Notes: a model not told the origin generated them from the letters alone. A DNA stretch of 64,000 nucleotides from Poecilobothrus nobilitatus (GCA_947095535.1 OX352772.1:110467919-110531918); one strand, 5' to 3'. Counted from the first letter of the stretch, positions 1 to 11,403 are shown. Numbers and translations are program-made.

Positions 1-1487
1 TTATTTAAGCAAGAATAACTTAATGGATAAAAAACAATATGGCTTTAGGAATTGTTCAAATACAAATGCTGCTCTATTTGATTTAATAACTGAAGTTCAA
101 GCAGGAGTAAGTAAATAGCAGAGAGTGGCTGTAGTATTTCTCGCTTTAGCCAAAGCATTTGACTCAGTTGACAGGAAGATTCTTCTACGTATACTATTTG
201 AATGTGGAGTTTTTGAAAAGGAACTTAAGTGGTTTAAGAACTACTTATCTGGAAGAAAACAGTATACAGAATGTGAGCAGTATAAAAGCAAAATAGAAGA
301 TGTTGAATTTGGAGTTATTCAAGGCAGTTCGCTCGGCCCTACACTATTTGCGTGCTATATAAGTGGTTTTTCTAAATTAAAATTAAAAGCTAAGGCTTTT
401 TTATATGCAGATGATATATCGATTGTTTTTAGAGAAAATAATTATACTGAATTAGAAAAACAAATAAATCTAGATTTAAAAGAAGTCAGTGAATGGATGA
501 AGATTCATAAGCTGACGGTAAATATAAAAAAAACAAAATACATGTTAATAAAGAAACAGCCGACAGCAAAAGTAAAAATTATGTATAGTGGTACTGAAAT
601 AGAGGAAGTGGATATATTCAAATATTTAGGAATATATATTGACGCCAAATTAAAATGGAACCAACAGTCAAATGAAATTGCCAAAAAAACTAGACGTATC
701 GCAGGTGTTTTCAAATTAGCAGAAAAAAGAGTACCATATGAACAAAAAAGTTCGATGTTCTATTGCTTATTTCATTCCACCATATCATATGGCATAATTG
801 TGTGGGGCAATACTTACCTAAAGAATATCGCTAAGCTACAAAGAATACAAAATAAAGCGATTAAAAATCTTTATGGGCTGAATCATCGTTCTTCAACCAC
901 AGAAATACATCAACGCTTTGGAATACTAACATTAGAATTACATAAAAAAATGATGCAAGCTATTCAAATACATAATATGAAAACAAAAAAAATAAAAACT
1001 AGTGTAGACATAATCCAGAACAATGAAATACATAGCTATAGTACCAGGACAGCGAATAATATACACTCACACAACTCGGAAACTTTCAATATAGCATCTA
1101 AGATCTACAATGAATTACCATTAGAAATTAAAATTACGGAAGATAAGAAAATTAAAACTACTTTTTAAACTTTTTATTATAGCTTTTAAATGTAAATAAT
1201 ACAGGCTTAATAATATGATAAATTTTTCCTAATGTTTTTGTGAATTAAAAATTAATGAATTGCTATATCTCTTTATTTTGACTAGTTTTTGTATTTTTGT
1301 ATTCTTAATGTTTCTATTATTATTATTATTTTGTTTTTTCTTTTTGTAGTTAAATCTTAAATTTTTTACCGCTTTAATAAAATTTTGGTTTTTAATATAC
1401 AAATTATATTAATGTGTTATAAAAAACTGTATAATATACTCTGTATAAGCTGTAAACTCTTTTAGAGAGATAAATAAATAAATAAAT
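1..1487 (+). mobile_element. Non-LTR retrotransposon C, 3' part (copy 1)
   Basis: This is the 3' half of an APE-type non-LTR retrotransposon cut by the window edge. It is nearly identical to 19,514-21,000. It holds the RT domain and a 3' UTR of about 320 bases, and it ends in a short TAAA-type tail at about 1,470-1,487. The next base, 1,488, is Penelope-like sequence. The uninterrupted target is seen at 32,083-32,100, so the 3' boundary is set by comparison. No target duplication longer than 2 bases is visible. Confidence 0.9.
2..1168 (+). pseudogene. RT domain of non-LTR C (copy 1), inactive
   Basis: The reverse transcriptase of element C would copy its RNA at a nicked chromosomal target. 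From base 2 the frame reads an RT finger motif (QYGFRNCSN), an in-frame TAG at 116-118, motif A, motif B (GVIQGSSLGP) and motif C YADD at 404-415. A thumb and C-terminal region follow, with the IVWGNTYLKNIAKLQRIQNKA type of sequence shortened here to its recognisable IVWGN core. In motif A the first, catalytic aspartate is alanine (GCT at 143-145, FLALAKAFD). Both the TAG and this substitution are also in the 19.6-kb copy, so they predate the duplication. GTG at 125 is not a real start. The RT call is firm; function is excluded. Confidence 0.88.
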
Positions 1488-1678
1488 GTAGACTACCATT
1501 ATCCGCAGAAAGATTTAATATTGAATTGAACTACATAAAAAATATCGCAAATATCAATAGCTACCTGAAAAATGATATTGATATTTTAGTTAAAAAACAT
1601 TCTAAAAGAATAAAAAACATAATCTTTCCACATTTTTAAAAATAATAAACCAAGTAAAAAACGAGGAAGAATACAGTA
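1488..1678 (+). mobile_element. Penelope-like element, middle fragment (copy 0)
   Basis: This is the PLE segment directly downstream of the RT domain. It aligns with 32,093-32,285 of the less disturbed PLE, with several indels. It is bounded on the left by element C and on the right by insert X, where similarity to the PLE stops around 'aatacagt'. The reading frame is broken (TTTTTAAAAATAAT near 1,635). Confidence 0.8.
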
Positions 1679-2226
1679 GCCTTTGTCAACTCTTAGATAC
1701 CCGTACGAACCGTTAGTATGTTCACAGCCTGTCACTCTGCTTACAATATTATTTTTTTAATATTTTAGTATTTTAAAATAATTTGGGTGAATTTTATAAT
1801 TTCTAGAACTATGGGTTGTACATATATTCAAACTATATGTTTATATGTACATTCTTCAAAAGCAGATTCTAACCTTCCACATAACGATTATCAATCCAAA
1901 ACTTTTTCAAATATTCTATAGTACCATTTAATACTAAGCGGTAAACGTATATTAAATTTGCTTAGTACAAATAGTAAATATAATTTTAAATATTATATTA
2001 TATTATATTTAAATATTCCATTGACAGAATAATTTCTTATAAGTACAATAAAATACATATATGTATGTATGTAAATACGGCGCTATATAATATACATCTA
2101 TACTCTTATCATTCATTCATCAGTGACATATAGGATATGTAAATAAACATGATATTATATAAGTATGTATGTATATCAATATCATATAAATAAAAATTCT
2201 TCAGCAACCGTTATGTTGTTTATTTA

Positions 2227-3494
2227 AAGGGTGTTCAAAATTGAGGTATCATTTTGATTTTGCCGCCATTTTTTTTCTACCTGGAATTTTTATACGAGGT
2301 TTCTTTAGGTATATTCTAAATACATTCCGGTTAGTTAATATGGAACGTTACACGAAGGAACAACGTGTTTTTGTTATTACAACATTTTTTGAAAATGGTA
2401 AAAGTTTTCAAGATGTAATTAGGAAATTTCGAACAAAATTTGGTAGAGAAAATGCTCCAACAAATCGTGCCATCAAGCTGATGGTTGATAAATTTCTAGA
2501 AACTGTATCTGTTTTTGATAACAGAGGCAACATTTATCAACGTAGTGGCCGTTCAACCGAGAATGTAGCAGCTGTGAGCAGAAGTGCTGAAGAAGATCCA
2601 AAAACTTCCATTCGTCATCGTTCGCAGCAATTAAACATCAAACCATCCACATTATTCAACATTTTGCATCGTGATCTCCATTTAAAGGCTTATAAGATCC
2701 AGCTGACGCAAGAATTAAAACCAACTGACCATGCATTACGTCGGCAATTCGTTTCTTGGGCAATCGAAAAACAAGAAGACAATGAGAATTTTTTTAACAA
2801 AATAATCTTCACCGACGAAGCTCATAAATTGCGGCAATAAACAGAATTGCCGCATTTGGGGTGAAGAGAATCCAAGAGTTATCTTAGAACAACCAGTACA
2901 GCCACAAAAAGTTACGGTTTGGTGTGGTTTGTGGTCAGGAGGAATCATCGGACCATATTTTTTTGAAAACGCAAATGGAAATGCGATTACGGTCAATGGA
3001 AATCGCTACAGGTAGATGATCCGAAGCTTTTTGTGGCGGGAAGTTGATGATTTTGACGTAGAGAATATGTGGTTTCAACAGGACGGTGCCACTTGTCAAA
3101 CAGCAAGAGAAACAATGGATCTTTTGAAGGAAAACTTCGAAGATCGCATTATTTCTCGTAGAGGAGGAGTGATGTGGCCACCGTTGGATTTATTTTTGTG
3201 GGGTTTTGTGAAATCGAAAGTGTACAGCAATAATCCCACAACAATTCAAGAGTTTAAAAACAACATTATCGAGCAGATTTCAACCATTGAGAACAGTTCA
3301 ACAACGTGATTCAGAATTTTGGTAAAAGATTGGAAGCCTGCCAAAGTAGCAGAGGGGGCCACTTGGCCGACATAATTTTTCATTATTAACCGGAACCTAC
3401 TTGTAATAAATTAAAATAAAAATATATTTAATATTTCAAAAAAAAAGTCTTTTTTTATTAAAATTAAAATGATACCTCAATTTTGAACACCCTT
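2227..3494 (+). mobile_element. Mariner/Tc1-superfamily element, copy M1
   Basis: A 1,268-bp element with terminal inverted repeats of about 28 bases. The left end begins AAGGGTGTTCAAAATTGAGG and the right end is its complement ending at 3,494. It is flanked by TA at 2,225-2,226 and 3,495-3,496, the duplication expected for the IS630-Tc1-mariner superfamily. It sits inside insert X and is repeated with the same lesions at 21,740-23,007. Confidence 0.93.
2341..3309 (+). pseudogene. Mariner-like transposase M1, broken
   Basis: A DDE/D transposase that would cut and paste the flanking TIR element. The start is the ATG at 2,341 (MERYTKEQRV), followed by an N-terminal helix-turn-helix region and a linker. 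The first catalytic Asp lies in IIFTDEAH (about 2,803-2,826). A deletion straight after it removes residues and leads to a TAA at about 2,838. A TAG after 'NRYR' (about 3,013) breaks the frame again. The second Asp is in WFQQDGA (3,082-3,084) and the third in PPLDLFLWG (3,187-3,189). A further 21-base deletion, by comparison with M3, lies just before the third Asp and gives an apparent DD34D spacing. It cannot encode an active enzyme. Confidence 0.9.
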
Positions 3495-4098
3495 TATTTA
3501 CATTTTTTTGTAGTACGCATTATATCCTCAACAATTTCAAATTATCAAGTAAAACAAAATGCGAAAAATTCGTTAAAGAAATTTGTTAGAAAATTTGAAA
3601 AAATCAAGTAACACTTTCGTCAATTGTAAAGTAACCCTATATTATTAAAAAACGTTGTTAACAGGGATAAGAGTATAATGTTGAAGCTTTAAATTTTGTG
3701 TATTACTTCAAAAAAATGTTAACAGGTGTTCAAGTTACAGGTGTTTGAAAATAGGAAATTTTCAGTTTTTGACCCCTTACAGCTCCTAAACGGGGAGTCA
3801 TACAAAAAAAATTTCTGAAATGACTCATACTTATTTTCAAATATCTAACTGTCAAAATTTCAAGTTTCCAACTTAAACCGTTTAGAAGATAGAAGGGTTA
3901 AAGGATTTTGCAAAATTTTAGTTTCGGATAACGGTAAATTAAGACACCGTATCCCACAATTATTTATTTATTGTATATATACTTTTAAAGCTAATAAAAG
4001 TAGTAATTCTTTGCCGTTTTCAAAATGAAGATATATTTTATACAACTTGTGCTATAACAATTTAAATATAGAGATTTTTTGAACCTTTGGGGAGCTGA

Positions 4099-4686
4099 TT
4101 AGATTTAAAGGACATTTTTCACATATCAAATTCAACAGACCGACAAAATCTTCAGTTGCACAGCATTGCTTAGAAAATAATCATTTAAATATCAATAAAA
4201 ATAGTTTAAAATTATTAAAAAATGTTAACAATAATAATGAACTAGACGCTTGGGAGAGTTTCTACATAATTAAGTATAAAAAAGAAAAAGATTCAACTTA
4301 ATGAATCGACTCAGAGCCAATAAACTCACAGCTCTTCAATATATAACAATAAATAATTCAATAAATTAAAAGTGCCTTCGGAACACATTGAAATTTATTT
4401 TAATTATTAATTATATAAAATTTCTTAATCAGTTATTATACTCTTTTTTCCTTTTTTTCGCTTACTCGATAATCTTTTTTGTTTTCTGTTAAATGTTATT
4501 TATCAAAAAGAAATTCTTAATGTAAAGTTTATTCGAAAATGTTAAATTCAAAAATAGTTTTTTTAAATGTTAATCGCTAAGTTTTATCTGTTAAATGTTA
4601 TAATTATATTGAAATTTGGTACATATGTAACACTAATTTTAAGCATTTTAATTAAAATTTTAGTCTTAGTCAGTATCTGAGGATGA
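4099..4686 (+). mobile_element. Penelope-like element, GIY-YIG tail and 3' end (copy 0)
   Basis: PLE sequence resumes here with the last part of the GIY-YIG endonuclease region (HFSHIKFNRPTKSSVAQHC), then the 3' UTR, stopping at 'tctgaggatga'. It corresponds to 32,480-32,872 plus 36,444-36,485 in the third PLE. A segment at 4,441-4,608, bounded by ATTATA, is absent from that copy. Bases 4,633-4,660 are the empty site of element J. At 4,687 non-LTR B begins. Confidence 0.85.
4441..4608 (+). repeat. 168-bp indel flanked by ATTATA in the PLE 3' UTR
   Basis: The PLE copies at 4.4 and 23.9 kb contain this T-rich segment, while the PLE at 32,819-32,835 goes straight from ATTATA to TTGAAATTTGG. ATTATA occurs at both edges (4,435-4,440 and 4,603-4,608), as expected either for a small insertion with a 6-bp duplication or for a deletion between direct repeats in the third copy. 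Motifs of the type GTTAAATGTTA recur inside it. No coding potential. Confidence 0.6.
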
Positions 4687-5482
4687 ATTAAAAAAAAAAC
4701 GCCTTTAATAATTAAACCTAAATCAAAACCAAAATGTAACACTACTCGAATGGAATTAAATAAGAAGATAGATCCAAAAAATTTTAAAATAAAAAATATT
4801 GAAAATAGAGAAAACGGTGTAATTATTGTTGAAGCTGAGGATAGTCAGGAAAGAGATAAAATCAAATCTGCTATTGAAAATAACTTAGAAAAGGTGAATT
4901 ACGTTACGAGTTAAAATCCCATTAGAACTTAAACCAAGAATTAAAATAGTTCACATAAGCGTGAACTACGCTGAAAATGAATTGATAAAAAAATTAAAAG
5001 ATCAAAACGCGCATCTCGAAGTGAGTGATATTAAATTAATAAAAATGTACAAGAAAAGTAAATATAATGACGTAAAATTTAATGCAATTGTCGAAATTGA
5101 CAGAGAATCAATTCCAAATGCTATTGCAAATGAAAAAGTCTCAATTGGTTGGGAACGCTGTAAAGTATTTGTAATAAAGCAACTGAAAATATAACTGAAG
5201 CTATATCAAATTCGTTCAATAACAATAATAATAATTATAGTAATACTAATAATAATAGCAATAATTACAACAATAATGATAATATTTATGATTACAACCT
5301 TAGTAGCAATAATAAAAGTAATAGTACCAAAAAGAGTTCAAGCAACTATTCGAATTTGGTTAAGGGCGAAACACTAAATCCAAAAAATAAACTTGTATCT
5401 GCTCAGAATAATTCTTCAAAGAAATTTGTTTTTGATCCAATTGATCCACCTGCAGTAAAACTAACACGTAAAGCAGTTCTAG

Positions 5483-8221
5483 CCCTTTATTGCATACTAT
5501 ATCATATATGATATGCTTTTTATTTTGTTTTCTATAAAAATATACTTACCGTCTACAGAACTCTGGTATAAAAAAATTGAAGCTTTCTTTTATGTACACT
5601 TATTTTAATATAATATTTATTTGAATTTGTTAAAAAATTGGCGGGAAAAGCTAGATTATAGTATACGCTTTCAAGTGAATTAGTGTTTATTAAAACATTG
5701 CTTCGGTTTTTATCTTATTTAATTATTATTTGGCCAGGAAAATTTTTTAAATTTATAGATTTTTGCGAGGAATATATCGGTAAATAAAATTATTGAATAG
5801 TTTTTATAAAAATTTTCAATATAACTATGTAAATAGCAAATAAAATATATCATATCATATATGATATATCATGCATTATTTCTTATAAAAATTTCAATTT
5901 CATATATGATATGAATATCATATCTGATACATCATGCAATAACAGAAACTAATTTGTACAGATAATTTTTTGTAATAATGGGAAATGGAAACTTAACAAA
6001 TAGGAAATTGAGTCAATAATCAATAACTGGGATGAGAGTGAAGATGAATTTGGTAGCGAAGATGATTGTAGTGATATCTATCAAGGAGTATATATTGAGA
6101 GACAAACAGAACGTGCTGAATCGGTAGTTGTAACTCAAGATATAGCCGAAGAAGCAGAACCCTTTGATATAGAATCTATGCCAATAATTTTTGATTTTAC
6201 AAATAATACCAATTTCAATAATCATAATAATGGCGACTATAATAATAATTTGGCGCGAGAAAATTTTAAAATTAAGAATCATTACGCGAAAATAATATGA
6301 AAACATGAAATATTCCAACCCAGAACATTTAATTTTAAAGGTTCTGAAAGTTTACCAAGTAGAATAACTGATTTAGATTCACCTCTTTCGTTTTTTAATT
6401 ATTTCTTTTCTGAAAATATTTTTTCACATATAGTTTATCAAACTAATTTGTATTCAGTGCAAAATAATCCTAATAACAATTTTTCCGTGACTATAGCAGA
6501 TAAAAAAAAATTTATTGGAATAATTTTGTTACCATCTCTTATTCAAATTCCTAATATTAGAAGATATTGGAATCATGATCGAATTCACAAAATTTGTCCA
6601 CTTGTTGAAATGTTGCTTGAAAATTTTAAAAGCATACCGTACGAAGAATATATGTGTGTTGATGAGCAAATGTGCTCCACAAAAGCACGAAGCTACATGA
6701 AGCAATACATGCCTGCTAAGCCACAAAGTTGGGGCTATAAGCTTTTCGTGTTATGCGGAATATCAGGTTTCGCATACAATTTTGAGATATACACTGGGCA
6801 GGAGAACGATGAACGTTTCAGGCATGAAACTGAAAAAAACTTAGCAGCAGGTTCAAATGTAGTAATTCGTTTAACAAGAAACATACCATCAAATTTGAAT
6901 TATAAATTGTTTTATGACAATTACTATACTTCTATTCCGCTAATGGCAGAATTATACAAAAAAGAAATTTTAAGTCTCGGAACTGTTCGTATAAACAGGC
7001 TTCCAAATTGTAAGCTACCAGATGATAAATTCTGGAAATCAAAACCACGTGGAACATCCTACGAAACTATAGACGAAATGCATGTCATGAAAGCAACTAT
7101 AGATGAAATGTGCATGTCAACTGTAGCTTGGAAAGATAATAAAATAGTAACAATTTTGTCTAATTTTGTTGGTGAACATCCGATTCAAAAATCTGAAAGA
7201 AGAAGTAAAAATGAAGGCGTTCAAGAAATAAATTGTCCTACCATAGTTAAGGAATACAATAAATTTATGGGAGGTGTCGATTTATTGGACTCTTTTATAG
7301 GAAGATATAAAATTAAACTTAGATCTAAAAAATGGTATATGAGAATATTTTACCATCTTTTGGATGTAGTAATATGCAATTCTTGGATTTTATACAAATA
7401 AACTAGTTTTATTCTTATATTATTATATTCACTTTCAACTTCTAAATTATTTTTGCAAAAGAGCTCATATTCAAAAGCATGGTAATAATGGTAAAATTTT
7501 ATCATTATTTGATTTCAAAACGGAAGTAGCTTAATCTTCATGCCGAATAGGTGAAAGTACGAGTAGAAAACCTGGGCGACCATCAACCAATATGGATAAG
7601 GAAATTGATTTAAAAAGAAGAAAAACTTCAGCATCCCACATACCACCAAAAGACGTTTGTGTTGACGGCATCAGTCATTTTCCTCTTTGGACTTCAAAAA
7701 GGCTAGCGTGCAAACTTCCAGGATGTGCTAAATTAGGCTATGTAAAATGTGAAAAATGTGATGTTACTATATGCTTTAACAAAGACAGAAACTGCTTTGC
7801 AATTTTTCATCAAAAATGATTTTGTTATTATTAGTTATGAACAAAATGAACCTATTTAGTTTATATATCAATTTATAATATTTTAATTTATTTACCTATA
7901 TTGTTTTTATTTTGTTATTGTCTGAAGTGATATTTAATTTTGATTCATTTTATTTTATTTATTATAGTTTATGTTTAAAGTGTGTTTAAGTTTTTTATTT
8001 TAAAAGGAGACTGAAATATAATTTGAAGTATATTAAATATGTATTAAAAAAATTTTTTTCCTTAATGCATGGTATATCATATATGATATGTATGAAAAAT
8101 CCAAATTTTCCAAAGTTTTCACAATTTCCCTGAATTTTTGTATAACATTTTCGTCACAATATCGAACGATTAATGAAAAAAAATTTTTTCATCCAAAAAA
8201 AAAAACTCATGCAACGAAAGG
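5483..8221 (+). mobile_element. piggyBac-like DNA transposon (copy 1) at a CTAG target
   Basis: A 2,739-bp element starting CCCTTTATTGCAT at 5,483 and ending ATGCAACGAAAGG at 8,221. The ends are imperfect inverted repeats, and each is flanked by CTAG (5,479-5,482 and 8,222-8,225) instead of the TTAA usual for the family. Palindromes of the type ATATCATATATGATAT lie just inside both ends (5,498-5,514 and about 8,073-8,090) and again at 5,848-5,935, giving a subterminal repeat structure. It is inserted in ORF1 of non-LTR B. Unit 2 has it at 25,004-27,746, and its tail is also in the tandem duplication at 12,094-12,865. Confidence 0.9.
5978..7819 (+). pseudogene. piggyBac-like transposase, copy 1, broken
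   Basis: A DDE transposase that would excise and reinsert the element. The ATG at 5,978 is followed by a frameshift and an acidic N-terminus (DESEDEFGSEDD). A TGA lies at 6,298-6,300. The catalytic core is open from 6,448 to 7,401: first Asp in YMCVDEQMC (6,661), second in FYDNYYTSIP (about 6,913), third region in GGVDLLDSF (about 7,276). A stop at 7,399-7,401 and a damaged stretch separate the core from the C-terminal part, where a TAA at 7,532-7,534 is shared by the copies. The C-terminal cysteine-rich DNA-binding domain (CKLPGC, CEKCDVTIC, CFAIFH) is open at 7,592-7,819. Domain order is complete; the gene is not. Confidence 0.93.
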
Positions 8222-8549
8222 CTAGAAGGTGATAGCGTTTACGCGCTTGCACCATTAAGACACCATAGAATATACGTAAGGCTATTTTTATCATACTATC
8301 ATGATAAAAAAGATATATGTTATGATGGTCTTACGCAAACAAATCTGAAAGTTTTAATAAATCAAGATGGATTACCTACAAATCATGAACTTTGTAAATT
8401 GTATTATAAATACCATGAAAAAATTGGAATTGCAAAGAGGATGTTAAGGAAGATTTAATTTCATACAGAAGTCATATTGACAACAAATATAGAGACTATC
8501 TTCAAAGAAGTAGAGAAACTTGGAATAAATACATGAACCCTATTTCAAA

Positions 8550-11403
8550 ATGACGGACAGAAATAATAGTTTTAACAAAAAGAAATCAATAAAAATTCTG
8601 TATGTAAATATTAGAAGTATGAGAAAAAAACTAGTTGATCTAATTTGAATGATTAAATTGCACATTCCAGATATTGTTGTTTTAAATGAAACATGGATAT
8701 ACTCATCTGAAATTCCGCTTATGCAAATCCCTGAGTATGCGGCAGTACATTCTTGCAGAGATAATAACAGAGGAGGTGGTACCGCAATATATATAAAAGA
8801 TTCAATTTCATTTTCTACTCTTTCGTTACCTGAATCAATAAATGTTAAATTTAATCCTATTGGAATAATATTACTGAACTGTCAGCCTAATCTAAAAATT
8901 TTTACTATGTTTAATGCACCTGGTAATGATAAGAATGATTACGTCAATTCACTTGGAATCCTTCTTAAAACGTTTAATAAAAACTGTATTATAGTGGGAG
9001 ATACCAATATTGATTTGCTTACAATTAATGATCTTACTAATACTTATAAGAACATAGTTGAATCATATAATTTCAATATATAACATCACTATAAGCGAAT
9101 AATAGCATCACTATAAGCGGAATTACTCGTCTAGCCGTTAACTGCAATTGTCAATCTGATTGTAATCATGGAAGCATTATTGATCATGTTATTGCCAACT
9201 CTAAAACTTTCAAAGTATTGATGAAGTTATCTGATAATCCTATTAGTGATCACAAAATATTGAATATTAGTATTGAAAAATGTGATATTAATCCTGAACC
9301 AATGATACGGGTAAATATTGTTAAAACAAATTGGGAAATGTTTTAAAACTTAGTCGCACACAAAGTTCAAATGTGTAATTCTTACAATGGACTCACGGAA
9401 TGTTTAAAGGAAAGTAAATCATTGGTATCGTCAACCATAACAGTTAGAAGAAGAAAACAAAACCTTGGATTACCTCTTTTATACTCAGCGTAATAAAGAG
9501 AAAAAACAAACTTTACGCTAAACTTCGTAAAAACAAGAACAACGTGGATCTACAAAATAAGTACATAAGAATCAAAAATTTTACTCAAAAACTGGTAAAA
9601 GAAGCAAAGGAAAATTTCTTTAATAATCAAATAAGTGAAGCCACAAATCCCCAACAAATGTGGAAAGTTATTAACGAACAGTTAAATCTTAATAGTTCCA
9701 AGGGGAAACTGAAAATTTATTTGACTAATAGCAACGGTGACATCTCTAAATCTGATTTAGAAGCAGCAAACATTTTAAATAATCATTTTGCTACCATTGG
9801 AATCGTTTTAGACAAAAAATTCAGCAACCAAGTAAATAATGAAATAGGTCCACATCTATTCACAAATGAGAGTACAATGTTCCTTATGCCAACAAATAGC
9901 AATGAAATAATGGAAATCATAAACACTTTTAAACCTAATTCATCGCCTGGACCTGACGGTATTTCAATAAAACACATCAAATCTATCGGGTATTTAATAT
10001 CAAACAAACTTGCTGATATAACAAATAAAATTTTACATACTGGCGAATTTCCAGATGCGGCTAAAGAATGTATTATCACTCCGATTTATAAATCAGGAAA
10101 TAAATAATGCAGGCTGTAACACCTATAGACCAATATCTTTAACAAATTGTCTATCTAAAATCATTGAAAAAGTTATTGAACGTCGTCTAATTATGTTCCT
10201 TTCTAACTCCAATCTAATTGACGACCACCAATTTGGTTTTCTAAATGGAAGTAGTACAGAATCAGCTGCAGTCGAAGTTGTTAATTTTATAAACACAGCA
10301 TTAGATAACAACAACTACGCTGTTGCTATCCTTTTAGACCTAAAAAAAGCATTCGACACCGTGAATCATGATATACTACTAAATAATCTTTTTAATATTG
10401 GTATTAGAGGAATTGCAGCTAATCTATTTAAGTCCTATTTGGAAGATCGTAAAATTAAAACGAGAATAAATTATTCCATTAGTGAAGAAGCTAGTTTACC
10501 AATTGGAGTTCCTCAGGGCACAGTTCTTGGTCCAATTCTTTACTTAGCTTATGTAAATAGTTTCAACTAAATTGGTCTAAAAGGGCATTATTCAATGTTT
10601 GCTGACGATACAATAATTTTATATAAAAGCAAAAACACCAATCAACTGGAGAAAATCTACAATAGTGACCTACATAAAGTCAGCGAGTGGTTAAAATTTA
10701 GCAGATTAACAATTAACGTTTCCAAAACTGAGTTCATATTATTCAAGCAAAAAAATAAAGCAAATATTAATTTATCAATCAACAACCGATAAAAAGAGTT
10801 GAATCAGCCAAATATTTGGGCTTATACATTGATGAAGACCTGGCTTGGAAAATACATACTGAAAAATTAAAAAAATCTATAATGTCAATAATTGGTGCAA
10901 TTGGAAGATGTCCTAGATTGAGTGAACATGTAGCAAAGTTAGTATTTTATTCTCACATCCAATCCAAAATGAGGTATTTAATCACAATTTGAAGTCAATG
11001 TTCCAAAATTATTATAAACTCGGTTACCGTCCTCATTAATAGAGCCATGAAAATTTTATACAGACTACCTTATGATTACTCAACAATATCATTGTATTCT
11101 GATTGCAAATTACCCTCTGTTGAACAAACAATATTTTTAGAAAACTGTAAGCTGATTTATAAATTATCAAATAATTTAATGAAAAGCAACCTTAGACTAC
11201 AAACAAATGATTCAATCCATAATTATAACACAAGGAGTGCAGAGCATTTTCGACTCGGAGCTCCCAGGACGGAAAAGGGTAAAAGAGATGTTATGTTCAA
11301 CTGTCTAAAAGTTTTCAACAGTCTTCCTAACAATATAAAATATGCCCCAAACATAAGAGTATTTAAAAAACGATTGAAAGCATTACCTACTCAAGTTAAT
11401 TAA
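8550..11403 (+). pseudogene. ORF2 (endonuclease-RT) of non-LTR B, copy 1, broken
   Basis: The polyprotein that would nick the target and reverse transcribe the element. ATG at 8,550 overlaps the ORF1 stop. The APE-type endonuclease opens with ILYVNIRSM, is stopped by TGA at 8,646-8,648, and continues with PDIVVLNETW, GGGTAIYI and IIVGDTNIDL (open 8,649-9,083). A tandem copy of 'catcactataagcg' at about 9,084-9,119 disrupts the frame before SDHKIL. RT runs from about 9,470: YRPISLTNCLSKIIEKV, motif A AILLDLKKAFDTV (catalytic Asp intact), GVPQGTVLGP and FADDTIIL. A stop (10,570) and frameshifts follow. The C-terminal region is open at 11,047-11,403. Catalytic residues survive but the frame does not. 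Confidence 0.9.

Larger units (their letters stand above)
1679..4098 (+). mobile_element. Insert X: anonymous non-coding insert with a nested mariner
   Basis: This block separates PLE sequence at 1,678 from PLE sequence resuming at about 4,099, and it is absent from the PLE at 32.3 kb. Part of the PLE (about 32,286-32,480) is missing here, so insertion and deletion are combined. Outside the mariner (2,227-3,494) I see no coding potential: 1,679-2,226 has TATGTATGTA microsatellite, and 3,497-4,098 has a block around 'cctaaacggggagtcatac'. It could be a solo LTR, a Helitron piece or a miniature element. I could not find convincing terminal repeats. The same block is at 21,191-23,61x. Confidence 0.55.
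4700..8553 (+). pseudogene. ORF1 (gag-like) of non-LTR B, interrupted by piggyBac
   Basis: The RNA-binding gag-like protein of element B. It has a PRE_C2HC/RRM-like region (GVIIVEAEDSQERDKIKSA), then a second conserved block ending IGWERCKVF at about 5,150-5,172, then an Asn-rich linker (5,216-5,290). The CCHC zinc knuckles normally found after the GWERC block are not visible. A stop and frame changes occur near 4,912 and 5,192. The piggyBac insertion at 5,479-5,482 splits the gene; it resumes at 8,226 and ends at 8,551-8,553. Removing the insert and one CTAG keeps one reading frame across the junction. A 1-base deletion at about 8,437 breaks this copy but not the 12.8-kb copy. The ORF1 stop overlaps the ORF2 start in ATGA. 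Confidence 0.78.

Noticed and set aside
505..714. - strand small frame with hydrophobic residues (also 20,018-20,227)
   Set aside because: Shadow of the RT C-terminal coding region; duplicated only because the segment is duplicated.
125..1168. GTG at 125 (and 19,638) as a real translation start
   Set aside because: It follows an in-frame TAG inside RT; homologous RT sequence continues upstream in the same frame.
5479..5486. TTAA target duplication for the piggyBac-like element
   Set aside because: No TTAA flanks either end in any copy; CTAG (or its TTAG variant) is at all ends.
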